Shown: positions 18,237 through 26,756 of the stretch, piece by piece | How positions within the stretch are numbered: position 1 is the first letter of the stretch | Layout: each line of letters opens with the position of its first letter | From: an uncultured Rikenellaceae bacterium | GTDB taxonomy: Bacteria > Bacteroidota > Bacteroidia > Bacteroidales > Rikenellaceae | Assembly: GCA_944326945.1 (NCBI GenBank) | Contig: CALVFY010000001.1 | Coordinates: 109,801 to 173,800 of the forward strand | Reading direction: 5' to 3' | DNA length: 64,000 nt | Notes under the pieces: generated by a model | Databases searched by the model: none | What the model saw: the letters and a program-made list of their open reading frames with translations, nothing else | Told to the model about the DNA's origin: nothing | Position numbers and translations under genes: made by a program

Positions 18237-18971
18237 ATGAACGAAAAATATGCGCTGGTAACAGGTGGCGGTCGTGGAATCGGCCGTGCTGTCTGCATTC
18301 GTCTGGCATACATGGGGTACAGGGTGCTTATCAACTATCTGTCGAATGATGTTGAGGCGGCCAAAACATTGGATGCCGTCCGGGATGCCGGTTCGGAAGG
18401 CGAATTGATGAAGTTTGACGTGAGGGATGCGGCAGCGGTGGAGCGTGCGATCACCGCGTGGAGAGAAGGTCATCCCGGAGCGTATGTCGAAGTATTGGTC
18501 AATAATGCAGGAATTCGTCGCGATGGATTGATGATGTGGATGAGCGATGAACAGTGGCACGATGTGCTGGATATCAGTGTTGATGGATTCTTCTATGTTA
18601 CACGGATGTTGCTCCAGCCGATGCTGACCGGACGCAGGGGGCGTATTGTGAATGTGGTTTCGTTGTCGGGGGTGAAAGGGCTGCCCGGGCAGACCAATTA
18701 TTCGGCCGCCAAGGGGGCGGTGATCGCCGCAACGAAGGCATTGGCTCAGGAGGTGGCCCGCAAGGGGGTTACGGTGAATGCTGTGGCGCCTGGTTTTGTG
18801 CGTACGGAGATGACCGAGGATCTGGATGAATCTCAATTGAAGAAGCAGATTCCGATAGGTCGATTCGCCGAACCGGAAGAGGTGGCAGGCGTGGTCGCTT
18901 TTTTGGTGTCGGAGGATGCCTCGTATGTTACGGGGGAAGTGATTGCCGTGAATGGCGGTTTGTATACATAA
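18237..18971 (+). CDS. 3-ketoacyl-ACP reductase (FabG-like SDR)
   Basis: A 244-residue classical short-chain dehydrogenase. It has the NADPH-binding TGGGRGIGRA at the N-terminus, NNAG in the core, and the catalytic Ser and YSAAK (Tyr/Lys) in SGVKGLPGQTNYSAAKG. It should reduce the beta-keto group after each chain extension. An in-frame ATG at 18195 would add 14 residues. I prefer 18237 because NEKYALVTGG aligns with the usual FabG start and GGATGGA precedes it. Within the operon it sits between the ammonia-lyase and the first ketosynthase. Confidence 0.88.
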   Translation: MNEKYALVTGGGRGIGRAVCIRLAYMGYRVLINYLSNDVEAAKTLDAVRDAGSEGELMKFDVRDAAAVERAITAWREGHPGAYVEVLVNNAGIRRDGLMMWMSDEQWHDVLDISVDGFFYVTRMLLQPMLTGRRGRIVNVVSLSGVKGLPGQTNYSAAKGAVIAATKALAQEVARKGVTVNAVAPGFVRTEMTEDLDESQLKKQIPIGRFAEPEEVAGVVAFLVSEDASYVTGEVIAVNGGLYT

Positions 18972-18998
18972 TAAATAAGAGATATTTGAGCAAAATAG

Positions 18999-20222
18999 AT
19001 GGCAAACAGAGTCGTTATAACAGGCATGGGAATTTACTCCTGTATCGGGCAGAATTTGGATCAGGTGCGTAATTCGCTGCATGAAGGAGTCTCGGGAATT
19101 GGCTTGGATCCGGCCCGTAAAGAGTTGGGCTACCGTTCTGCACTGACGGGAATCGTGCCGCGTCCCGAATTGAAAAAGAAACTCGATCGTCGTAAACGAG
19201 TGTGTTTGCCGGTACAGGGAGAGTATGCCTATATGGCTACCTGCGAAGCGTTGGAGAACGCAGGCATCGACGCCGATTTCCTGGCTGCCCGTGAGGTGGG
19301 CATTCTCTATGGTAATGACAGCAGTGCCGAACCGGTGATTCATGGTGTGGATATTATCCGGGAGAAACACGATACGGCAATGGTGGGTTCTGGAAACATT
19401 TTCCAGTCGATGAACTCTACCGTGACCATGAACCTTTCCGTGATTTTCAACCTTCGGGGAGTCAATTTCACGGTTTCCGGAGCTTGTGCCAGTGGATCGC
19501 ATGCAGTCGGGATGGCTTATCTGCTTATCAAACAGGGTCTGCAGGATTGTGTAATATGTGGCGGAGCGCAGGAAATCAACCTGTATGGTGTGGGGAGTTT
19601 CGACGGATTGGGAGCTTTTTCGATCCGGGAAGATGATCCGGCCGCGGCTTCCCGTCCGTTCGATCGTCATCGCGACGGATTGGTCCCCAGCGGTGGTGCA
19701 GCTACTTTGGTGGTGGAGAGTCTGGAGTCGGCAACCCGGCGGGGAGCTCCGATTCTGGGGGAGATTTTAGGCTACGGCTTCTCTTCGAATGGCGATCATA
19801 TTTCCGTGCCGAATGTCGACGGACCGACTCGTTCGATCCGGATGGCATTGCGTGAAGCGGGTGTGGGAATAGATCAGATCGGCTATGTCAATGCTCATGC
19901 GACCTCTACTCCGATCGGTGACTACAATGAGGCAATGGCAATTGCAGATGTCTTCGGCAGCTGTCGTCCGTATGTCACCTCGACCAAGTCGATGACCGGT
20001 CATGAGATGTGGATGGCCGGAGCCAGTGAGGTGGTCTATTCGATGCTGATGATGCAGGGCGGGTTTATCGCACCCAATCTGAACTTCGAAGAGGGAGACG
20101 AAGCCTCTTCGCGATTGAATATCCCGAATAGGAGAATGGATGTCGGATTCGATGCGTTTTTGTCGAATTCGTTCGGTTTCGGAGGGACCAATTCGACACT
20201 GATTGTACGTAAATTCAACTAA
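18999..20222 (+). CDS. Beta-ketoacyl-ACP synthase (FabB/FabF-type), KS1
   Basis: A 407-residue condensing enzyme with a complete Cys-His-His triad: SGACASGSH (Cys), NAHATSTPIGD (His) and KSMTGHEMWMAG (His). The N-terminal VITGMGIYSCIG and the C-terminal SNSFGFGGTNS are standard for the FabB/FabF fold. Of the KS proteins here it is the most FabB-like. It is followed 17 bases later by an ACP, its likely substrate carrier. Confidence 0.9.
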   Translation: MANRVVITGMGIYSCIGQNLDQVRNSLHEGVSGIGLDPARKELGYRSALTGIVPRPELKKKLDRRKRVCLPVQGEYAYMATCEALENAGIDADFLAAREVGILYGNDSSAEPVIHGVDIIREKHDTAMVGSGNIFQSMNSTVTMNLSVIFNLRGVNFTVSGACASGSHAVGMAYLLIKQGLQDCVICGGAQEINLYGVGSFDGLGAFSIREDDPAAASRPFDRHRDGLVPSGGAATLVVESLESATRRGAPILGEILGYGFSSNGDHISVPNVDGPTRSIRMALREAGVGIDQIGYVNAHATSTPIGDYNEAMAIADVFGSCRPYVTSTKSMTGHEMWMAGASEVVYSMLMMQGGFIAPNLNFEEGDEASSRLNIPNRRMDVGFDAFLSNSFGFGGTNSTLIVRKFN

Positions 20223-20239
20223 CAGACTCATATACCAAG

Positions 20240-20491
20240 ATGACAAACGACGAAATTATCGAGAAAATAGCGACGGTATTGGCCGAAGAGTTCGAGGCCG
20301 ATCCTGCCGCGATTACCCCCGATGCCCCATTGATGGAGACGCTCGAATTGGATAGTCTCGACCTGGTGGACGTGGTCGTTCTGATAAACCAGAATTTCGG
20401 GGTGACCTTGAAAGGGCCCGATTTTGTGGGAATCAAGACTTTTCAGGACTTTTACGATCTGATTATCGAACGGGTAAATGGATCGAAATAG
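20240..20491 (+). CDS. Acyl carrier protein, ACP1
   Basis: An 83-residue acidic four-helix carrier protein. The phosphopantetheine-attachment Ser is in ELDSLDLVDVVVLI (about residue 39). Its stop overlaps the next gene by 14 bases. The operon has a second ACP at 25316, and paired ACPs are usual in aryl-polyene and flexirubin loci. Confidence 0.9.
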   Translation: MTNDEIIEKIATVLAEEFEADPAAITPDAPLMETLELDSLDLVDVVVLINQNFGVTLKGPDFVGIKTFQDFYDLIIERVNGSK

Positions 20492-21374
20492 AACGAACGA
20501 CTGGACCGGAAAATCGAGAGGTGGCTCATTCGGCTATCTCTCTTTTATCTTTATGATCAGGCATCTGGGAATTCGGTTTGCCTATGTTTTTCTGGTCCCT
20601 GTAGCGGCCTATTTCATCCCTTTTGCCCCCAAATCCACCGCAGCCGTATGGGAGTATCATCGGCGTATACGAGGATTGGGCGTGTGCCGGTCGATCGTGG
20701 AGGTGTATATGCATTACTATCGTTTCGGGCAGACATTGATCGATCGGATGGCCATGAACAGCGGTCTGTCCGATCGTTACCAATTCCGGTTTGATCGTTA
20801 TGAGGAGTTTTTAAGGATTCTGGATGCGGGGCAGGGTGCCGTATTGATCGGAGCCCATGTGGGATGTTGGGAGATCGGTTCGCCGTTTTTCGGAAAATAT
20901 GCTTCCCGGATCCATGTGGTGATGTACGATACGGAGTACGAGAGTATCAAAAAAACCTTGGAACGATATAAAGCCCCGTTGGCCTATCGGGTGATCGCTG
21001 TGAATAAGGATGCACTGGAGGGTATCCTTCGGATCAAGGGAGCACTCGACCACGGAGAATATGTCTGTTTCCAAGGCGATCGTTACACGGATGAGAAACA
21101 GACATATGTCCGGAATTTCCTGGGACGGGAGGCACGTTTCCCTTCCGGTCCCTTCCGCCTGGCTGCCCGATTGAAGGTCCCGGTGGTTTTCTATTACGCG
21201 GTCAGGGAACAAGGTCGTCGTTATCGATTCGAATTTATGCCGGCAGTAATCCCTCGGCGTACCGTGGAAAGCGATCCTGCCGCTTCCTTGTTGGATCAGT
21301 ATTTGGTCTCTTTGGAGCAGGTTGTGGAAGCCTACCCCCGTCAATGGTTTAATTTTTATAAATTTTGGTGCTGA
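20478..21374 (+). CDS. LpxL/HtrB-like lysophospholipid acyltransferase
   Basis: A 298-residue protein with one N-terminal membrane segment (residues about 28-50) and the lipid A late-acyltransferase fold. GAHVGCWEIG carries the catalytic His and acidic residue spaced as in the HX4D/E motif, and FQGDRYTDEK is the second family motif. It would transfer an acyl chain, here perhaps the finished polyene, to a lipid or glycolipid acceptor on the cytoplasmic face. It starts inside the ACP gene, and its stop shares its last A with the next start (TGATG). Confidence 0.82.
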   Translation: MDRNRTNDWTGKSRGGSFGYLSFIFMIRHLGIRFAYVFLVPVAAYFIPFAPKSTAAVWEYHRRIRGLGVCRSIVEVYMHYYRFGQTLIDRMAMNSGLSDRYQFRFDRYEEFLRILDAGQGAVLIGAHVGCWEIGSPFFGKYASRIHVVMYDTEYESIKKTLERYKAPLAYRVIAVNKDALEGILRIKGALDHGEYVCFQGDRYTDEKQTYVRNFLGREARFPSGPFRLAARLKVPVVFYYAVREQGRRYRFEFMPAVIPRRTVESDPAASLLDQYLVSLEQVVEAYPRQWFNFYKFWC

Positions 21375-22744
21375 TGAGTGAATGCAAAACCATACTGCTC
21401 GTCTCGGCTAATCGGCATCGGGAACCCTATCCGGTCTATCCGCTGGGATTGTCTTATCTGAAGACCTATTTGGACCGGACCCTGACGGGATTTCGCGTAA
21501 TGCTGTTCGATTGCAATCTCGATCCGCTCGAGACTTTGTCTCGGGTGATTCGAGAAGAATGCCCGGCTTATGTGGGGGTCTCTTTGCGCAATGTGGATGG
21601 CGCCAATTCGCTCGACAGAAGAGGGTTTATCGGAGGATATCTCGAGGTGGTGAAGGCTGTGAGAGAGGTCACGCGGGTGCCGTTGATTATCGGAGGTGCC
21701 GGATTTTCGATCTTTCCGGAGATCTTTATGAGGGAACTCGGGGCCGATTATGGTATTGTGGGCGAAGGCGAGGAGAGTCTGCGAAAGTTGATTCTGGCCT
21801 TGGAACGAGGGGAGAGTACGGAACGGATCGAGGGTGTGCTTCGCAGGGGAGCGCAAGGGGTGGAGCCGGCCCTTCCCCATAGATGTTATCTGCGGACCCT
21901 GGAGGTTGAGTTCGACGATCGGCTGGTCGATTACTACTGGAAGTACAGCGGGATGCTCAATATCCAGACCAAACGCGGATGTCCCTATCGTTGTGTGTAT
22001 TGCTCCTATCCTTTGATTGACGGACGGGTGGTGCGTACGCTGGACCCGGAGATGATCGTGGAGAATATGGCCCGGCTTAACAGAGACAAGGGAGTAAACT
22101 ATCTGTTCTTTACCGATTCGGTCTTCAATATAGTTGATGAATACAATGTGTCGTTAGCGGAGAAATTGATTCGGAGCGGGTTGCAGATATCGTGGGGGGC
22201 CTATTTTTCGCCGCATAATCTGACCGATGAGTTGGTCGGATTGTTTAAAAGGGCCGGGTTGGCTCATGTGGAGTTCGGTACGGAATCGCTTTCGGACGAA
22301 TGTTTGGCAAAATACGGGAAAAATTTTAACTTTGATCACATATTGGAGAGTTCGCGGCTCTGCCTGAAACACAACGTGTATTATGCTCATTTCCTGATTT
22401 TGGGAGGGTATGGCGAGACGCCCGATACGTTGCGTGAGACGATGGAACATTCGAAACAGATCGCCTATACGGTATTCTTCCCTTATGTGGGGATGAGAAT
22501 TTATCCGCATACCGGATTGCATTCGATCGCCGTACGGGAGGGAGTGGTGACGGCCGACGATCCGCTGTTGGAGCCGAGATACTATCTGGTGGATTGGTTC
22601 GATTTGGAACAGACTCGGATGATGGCTCGTCAGACGGGGAAGGCTTGGGTATTCCCGGATGATCCGCAGAGCGAACTGATGGATGTATTGCGATTGAAAC
22701 GACATAAAAAAGGACCTATATGGGAGTATTTGAGACGACCGTAG
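21374..22744 (+). CDS. B12-binding-domain radical SAM enzyme of lipid-pathway type
   Basis: A 456-residue protein with an N-terminal cobalamin-binding Rossmann-like domain (about 1-155; YPVYPLGLSYLKTYL and IIGGAGFSIFPE). A radical SAM domain follows, whose CxxxCxxC cluster lies in GCPYRCVYCSYP (about residue 201). The B12 domain lacks the DxHxxG histidine, as is common in this class, so cobalamin would bind without a protein His ligand. FGTESLSDECL is a typical radical SAM barrel segment. Such enzymes methylate or rearrange unactivated carbons. I recall related proteins in ladderane-candidate lipid clusters of anammox bacteria. Its reaction here is unknown. It lies between an acyltransferase and a dehydratase, which implies chain tailoring. 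Confidence 0.82.
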   Translation: MSECKTILLVSANRHREPYPVYPLGLSYLKTYLDRTLTGFRVMLFDCNLDPLETLSRVIREECPAYVGVSLRNVDGANSLDRRGFIGGYLEVVKAVREVTRVPLIIGGAGFSIFPEIFMRELGADYGIVGEGEESLRKLILALERGESTERIEGVLRRGAQGVEPALPHRCYLRTLEVEFDDRLVDYYWKYSGMLNIQTKRGCPYRCVYCSYPLIDGRVVRTLDPEMIVENMARLNRDKGVNYLFFTDSVFNIVDEYNVSLAEKLIRSGLQISWGAYFSPHNLTDELVGLFKRAGLAHVEFGTESLSDECLAKYGKNFNFDHILESSRLCLKHNVYYAHFLILGGYGETPDTLRETMEHSKQIAYTVFFPYVGMRIYPHTGLHSIAVREGVVTADDPLLEPRYYLVDWFDLEQTRMMARQTGKAWVFPDDPQSELMDVLRLKRHKKGPIWEYLRRP

Positions 22745-23157
22745 CTAAAGGTGATGAAATATTGAAATTTATTCCGCAACGTGCCCCGATCGTGATGGTG
22801 GATGAGTTTTTCGGCGTGCAGGAGAATGTATCCGGAAGCGGACTTACCGTGCGGGAAGACAATATTTTTTGCGAAGAGGGCGAATTGCAGGAGGGGGGAA
22901 TCATTGAACATGTGGCCCAATCGGCCGCAACACGGGTGGGATATATCTGCCGCAGTCGGGGCGAAGAGGTCCCCGTGGGATTCATCGGTGCGGTGAACGA
23001 TCTGAAGATATACAGTTTGCCGCGAGCAGGGGAGACTTTGCGTACGCGCCTTACGGTCGAACAGGAGGTGTTCAATATTACGCTGGTTTCTGCCGAAGTG
23101 ACCGTCGACGGAAAGAAAACGGCGGAGTGTCGGATGAAAATTTACTTGCAGCAATAG
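22720..23157 (+). CDS. FabA/FabZ-like hotdog 3-hydroxyacyl-ACP dehydratase, DH1
   Basis: A 145-residue single hotdog domain: IPQRAPIVMVDEFF is the usual N-terminal FabZ-like motif and EGGIIEHVAQSAA carries the central helix with a candidate acidic catalytic residue. It resembles the small ApeI/ApeP-type dehydratases that leave conjugated trans double bonds. It overlaps the radical SAM gene by 25 bases and has an AAAAAGGA ribosome-binding site within that gene. Confidence 0.8.
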   Translation: MGVFETTVAKGDEILKFIPQRAPIVMVDEFFGVQENVSGSGLTVREDNIFCEEGELQEGGIIEHVAQSAATRVGYICRSRGEEVPVGFIGAVNDLKIYSLPRAGETLRTRLTVEQEVFNITLVSAEVTVDGKKTAECRMKIYLQQ

Positions 23158-23160
23158 CGT

Positions 23161-23604
23161 ATGGCCAGACGAAAGAGACCTGTCCCTGTATTGACGGCAT
23201 CTGTTCCGGTACGAGTACGTTTCAGCGAGGTCGATTCCATGCGGATCGTTTGGCACGGGGAGTATGTCCGTTATTTCGAAGATGCACGGGAGGCTTTCGG
23301 CCGACAGTATGAGGGGCTCGGTTATATGGATATTTACGAGAGCGGATATACGGCTCCGATGGTGGATTTGCAGTTGCAGTTCAAAAGCCCGTTGCGCTGT
23401 GGTGATACGGCGATCGTGGAGGCGGGATTTGTGCCTATCGATGCGGCGAAGATCTGTTTTGAGTACACGATCCGTCGGGTTTCGGATAACGAAGTGGTCG
23501 CAACGGGGAGTTCCGTTCAGGTGTTTCTGAATTCCCGGGGAGAACTCGAGTTGGTCAATCCGGGGTTTTATCTCAAATGGAAGGAGCGATGGGGAGTGAA
23601 ATGA
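23161..23604 (+). CDS. 4-hydroxybenzoyl-CoA-type (hotdog) acyl thioesterase
   Basis: A 147-residue thioesterase. VRFSEVDSMRIVWHGEYVRYFEDARE matches the family motif in which the Asp is catalytic and the WHGEY stretch caps the helix. It would release the acyl chain from ACP or CoA, or edit wrongly loaded chains. It starts 3 bases after the dehydratase stop. Its own stop overlaps the next gene by 4 bases (ATGA at 23601). Confidence 0.82.
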   Translation: MARRKRPVPVLTASVPVRVRFSEVDSMRIVWHGEYVRYFEDAREAFGRQYEGLGYMDIYESGYTAPMVDLQLQFKSPLRCGDTAIVEAGFVPIDAAKICFEYTIRRVSDNEVVATGSSVQVFLNSRGELELVNPGFYLKWKERWGVK

Positions 23605-25304
23605 CGACACATGTCTATTTGGGCGCGGATTATGTGGTCTCTTCGGGGGGTTTCGGTACGGAGGAGAATCTCCGGAATATAGAGGCTTATCGGAGCGGTG
23701 TGATCCGTGTCGACGATCTTTCGCTCTACGGCGATCCGTTTCTGGCCGGCAGGATCGATCCTCAGCGAGAGGGGCAGGAGGTGTCGGCAGCAGGAATCAC
23801 CGAGGGAACCCGTTTGGAGAAGCTGATGCAACTGATCATAGAGCGGGTTTTGGCGTTGTCGGGAGTGGACTCTCGGGCGAAGGAAACGGGGTTGATCGTG
23901 GCCACTACCAAGGGAAATATAGATTTGCTTCGGGGAGGAATGGATCCGGGGCAGGAGGTTTATCTGTCGGAATTGGCTCGGCGGGTGGCAAAACGTACGG
24001 GTTTTGTATGCGATCCGGTGGTTGTTTCCAATGCCTGTATATCGGGTGTCTCGGCGTTGATTGTGGCTGGCAGGCTGATCCGCAGAGGAGATTATCGTCA
24101 TGTGGTCGTTGTGGGAGGTGATTTGCTTACGGATTTTGTGGTGAGCGGATTCCAGGCATTTAAGTCTGTGAGTCGAGGGTTGTGTCGTCCGTATGATCGG
24201 GACCGAGACGGTTTGACGATGGGAGAGGCTTGTGGCGCTCTGTTGTTGACGGCTGATCGTCAGCGGGCTCTGTCTCCGGTGGTGGAGTGGAGTGGCGGAG
24301 GAATTTCGGACGATGCCAACCATATTTCGGGTCCCTCCCGTACGGGAGAAGGACTCTGTTTTGCCATTCGTCGTGCCTTGGAAGAGAGTGGGATCGTGGC
24401 GCGGCAGATCGGGTTCGTCAATGCCCACGGAACGGCAACGGTGTATAATGACGAGATGGAATCCAAGGCGATCGCGATGGCCGGATTGTCCGAAGTGCCT
24501 CTGACGAGTCTGAAACCTTATTTCGGACATACGTTGGGAGCGGCCGGAGTGATCGAGACGATTGTCTGTGCCGCTCAGTTGCGCCGAAAGCTGATTTATG
24601 GAACGTTGGGTTTTGAACATGAAGGGGTGCCCTGCCCGGTGAGAGTGTCGGCCCGGCATGCGAAATCGGAGGCGGGGATTTGTCTGAAAACGGCGTCGGG
24701 TTTCGGCGGATGTAATGCGGCGTTGGTGCTGGCTCTTGAAGGAGCGGCGAATCCGGTGGTTGAGGAACGGTCGGGAGCGGTGCGGATGAAGGCCTCTTGT
24801 GGATTGCAACCGCAGGGGCTGCCGTTCGGGGAGATGATTCGTGGGGAATTTCGGGCATTGGAGAGTCCCAATCTGAAGTTTTTCAAGATGGACGATCTCT
24901 GCAAATTGGGATATGTGACGGCCGAAAAACTGTTGAGACAAGTGCCTGGGTCGATAAGACCCGCTCCGGAGAGGATCGCTTTGGTGTTGGCCAATCGCTC
25001 CTCGTCGTTGGATACGGATTTGCGGCATCGTGAAATTCTGGATACCCATCCTCGGGAGGGAGCCTCTCCGGCCGTATTTGTCTATACGTTGGCGAATATT
25101 GTGGCGGGGGAGATCTGTATCCGGCAGCGGATCCAGGGCGAGACTACTTTCTTTGTGCAGGATTGTAAGTCGATGACCTTTTTGCGGGACTATGCCCGAT
25201 TGTTGCTCGTTACGGGAGCCGCCGATGCCGTGATTTGCGGGTGGTGCGAACTGTTGGGAACTCGTTTTGAGTCTGAATTTGAATATTGGGATATAACGAA
25301 ATAG
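23601..25304 (+). CDS. Ketosynthase with an extra C-terminal KS-like domain, KS2
   Basis: A 567-residue protein, longer than the usual ~410. Residues about 50-385 hold a full KS: SNACISG (Cys), NAHGTATVYND (His) and LKPYFGHTLGAAG (His). After a linker, residues about 415-567 form a second domain; LANIVAGEICIRQR and ADAVICGWCELLG look like the N-terminal half of another ketosynthase fold without a complete active site. I chose ATG 23601 because it has GGGAG upstream and forms an ATGA overlap with the thioesterase; ATGs at 23577 and 23589 are alternatives. It may condense or set chain length together with KS3 and the small KS-like protein. Confidence 0.83.
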   Translation: MTTHVYLGADYVVSSGGFGTEENLRNIEAYRSGVIRVDDLSLYGDPFLAGRIDPQREGQEVSAAGITEGTRLEKLMQLIIERVLALSGVDSRAKETGLIVATTKGNIDLLRGGMDPGQEVYLSELARRVAKRTGFVCDPVVVSNACISGVSALIVAGRLIRRGDYRHVVVVGGDLLTDFVVSGFQAFKSVSRGLCRPYDRDRDGLTMGEACGALLLTADRQRALSPVVEWSGGGISDDANHISGPSRTGEGLCFAIRRALEESGIVARQIGFVNAHGTATVYNDEMESKAIAMAGLSEVPLTSLKPYFGHTLGAAGVIETIVCAAQLRRKLIYGTLGFEHEGVPCPVRVSARHAKSEAGICLKTASGFGGCNAALVLALEGAANPVVEERSGAVRMKASCGLQPQGLPFGEMIRGEFRALESPNLKFFKMDDLCKLGYVTAEKLLRQVPGSIRPAPERIALVLANRSSSLDTDLRHREILDTHPREGASPAVFVYTLANIVAGEICIRQRIQGETTFFVQDCKSMTFLRDYARLLLVTGAADAVICGWCELLGTRFESEFEYWDITK

Positions 25305-25315
25305 AGAGAAAAGAT

Positions 25316-25573
25316 ATGGAAGAGCTGATTTTGAAATTGAAAGAGCAGCTGATCGAAGCGCTGAATCTGGAAGAGATTACTCCGGAGGATATTGATACGG
25401 AGGCACCTCTGTTCGGAGAAGGTGGATTGGGTCTCGATTCGATCGATGCCTTGGAGATCATTCTCATTCTGGAGAAACAGTACGGAATCCGTCTGGAAAA
25501 TCCGGCCGAAGCCAAACCGATCTTCTATTCGGTGCGGACGCTGGCCGATTTTATCGAACAGAATCGTAAGTGA
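25316..25573 (+). CDS. Acyl carrier protein, ACP2
   Basis: An 85-residue carrier protein with the phosphopantetheine Ser in GLGLDSIDALEII (about residue 41). The GLDSID context differs from ACP1 (LDSLDL), so the two are probably distinguished by their partners. The start is the ATG after GAGAGAAAAG. A TTG 30 bases upstream lies inside the KS2 gene and is unlikely. Its stop overlaps the next start (TGATG). Confidence 0.9.
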   Translation: MEELILKLKEQLIEALNLEEITPEDIDTEAPLFGEGGLGLDSIDALEIILILEKQYGIRLENPAEAKPIFYSVRTLADFIEQNRK

Positions 25574-26754
25574 TGCGGATAGCTGTCGCAGGTGCGGGAA
25601 TTGTCTCGGCGATCGGGATCGGGGTCGGGCAGACGCTCGATTCAATACGTGCATTGCGTAGTGGAATCGGGGAGGTGTCGCTTTTCCCGACGGTGCATCG
25701 TGTGCCGGTGGGCGAGGTTCGTATGCCGAACGAAGCGCTTGCCTCTTTGTCCGGAGTGACCGGCGGGAAACCTCGTTCACGTACGGCACTGTTGGGAATG
25801 CTCGCCGCTCGTGAGGCCTTACGGGATGCGGGGGTCGATCCTTCTGGATCTTTGCGGGTGGGGTTGGTTTCGGCCACTTCGGTCGGGGGAATGGACCTGA
25901 CCGAGGAGTTTTACCGGGAGTTTATGGCGGACGATCGGAAAGGACGGCTTCGACAGGTGGTTTCGCACGATTGTGCCGACAGTACATTGAAAATTGCGGA
26001 ATATTGTGGTATAGGCGGTTTTACGACCACGCTCAGTACGGCATGTTCTTCTGCGGCCAATGCCATCATGTTGGGTGCACGTCTGATCCGCGGCGGCATG
26101 CTGGATTGTGTGGTGGCGGGAGGAACCGATGCTCTGTGCCGATTTACGCTCAATGGATTCCGGTCGTTGATGATCCTCGATTCACAACCTTGTCGGCCGT
26201 TCGATCGTTCTCGGGCCGGATTGAATTTGGGCGAGGGAGCCGGTTATGTGGTGTTGATGAAAGAGGAGTGTTGTAGCCGGAAACCTTATGGCTATCTTTC
26301 GGGGTATGCCAATGCCAATGATGCATTCCATCAGACGGCCTCCTCGGCTGATGGCGAAGGGGCCTGGCTGGCCATGCGGGGGGCTTTGAACGTGGCTGGA
26401 TTGGAGCCGGATTCGATCGGGTATGTGAATGTGCACGGGACGGGTACTCCCAATAACGATGCTTCGGAAGCCCGGGCATTGAGTCGTCTGTTCGGGAAGA
26501 GGATCCCTCCGTTCAGTTCGACCAAGCCGTTTACCGGACATACGTTGGCGGCGGCAGGAGGCATTGAGGCCGTGTTGTCGGTGATTGCCTTGCAGAGAGG
26601 AATCTTGTATCCGAATCTGCGTTTTGCCGAGCCGATGGATGAGGGGATGATCCCTTGTACGGAATATAGGGAAGGAGTAGGGTTGAGGCATGTGATGTCC
26701 AATTCGTTCGGATTCGGGGGAAATTGTACGACGCTTATTTTTTCGGAGGGATAG
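25573..26754 (+). CDS. Beta-ketoacyl-ACP synthase, KS3
   Basis: A 393-residue condensing enzyme with a full triad: STACSSAANAIML (Cys), NVHGTGTPNNDASE (His) and KPFTGHTLAAAGG (His). The C-terminus SNSFGFGGNC is standard. The triad places it with FabF-type elongating enzymes. It is followed 2 bases later by a short KS-like protein lacking a triad, which looks like a KS/chain-length-factor pair. Confidence 0.9.
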   Translation: MRIAVAGAGIVSAIGIGVGQTLDSIRALRSGIGEVSLFPTVHRVPVGEVRMPNEALASLSGVTGGKPRSRTALLGMLAAREALRDAGVDPSGSLRVGLVSATSVGGMDLTEEFYREFMADDRKGRLRQVVSHDCADSTLKIAEYCGIGGFTTTLSTACSSAANAIMLGARLIRGGMLDCVVAGGTDALCRFTLNGFRSLMILDSQPCRPFDRSRAGLNLGEGAGYVVLMKEECCSRKPYGYLSGYANANDAFHQTASSADGEGAWLAMRGALNVAGLEPDSIGYVNVHGTGTPNNDASEARALSRLFGKRIPPFSSTKPFTGHTLAAAGGIEAVLSVIALQRGILYPNLRFAEPMDEGMIPCTEYREGVGLRHVMSNSFGFGGNCTTLIFSEG

Positions 26755-26756
26755 CC

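Noticed and set aside
18066..19670. 534-codon antisense frame opposite the ketoreductase and KS1 genes
   Set aside because: It is a shadow of two motif-bearing genes, with no ribosome-binding site or family match.
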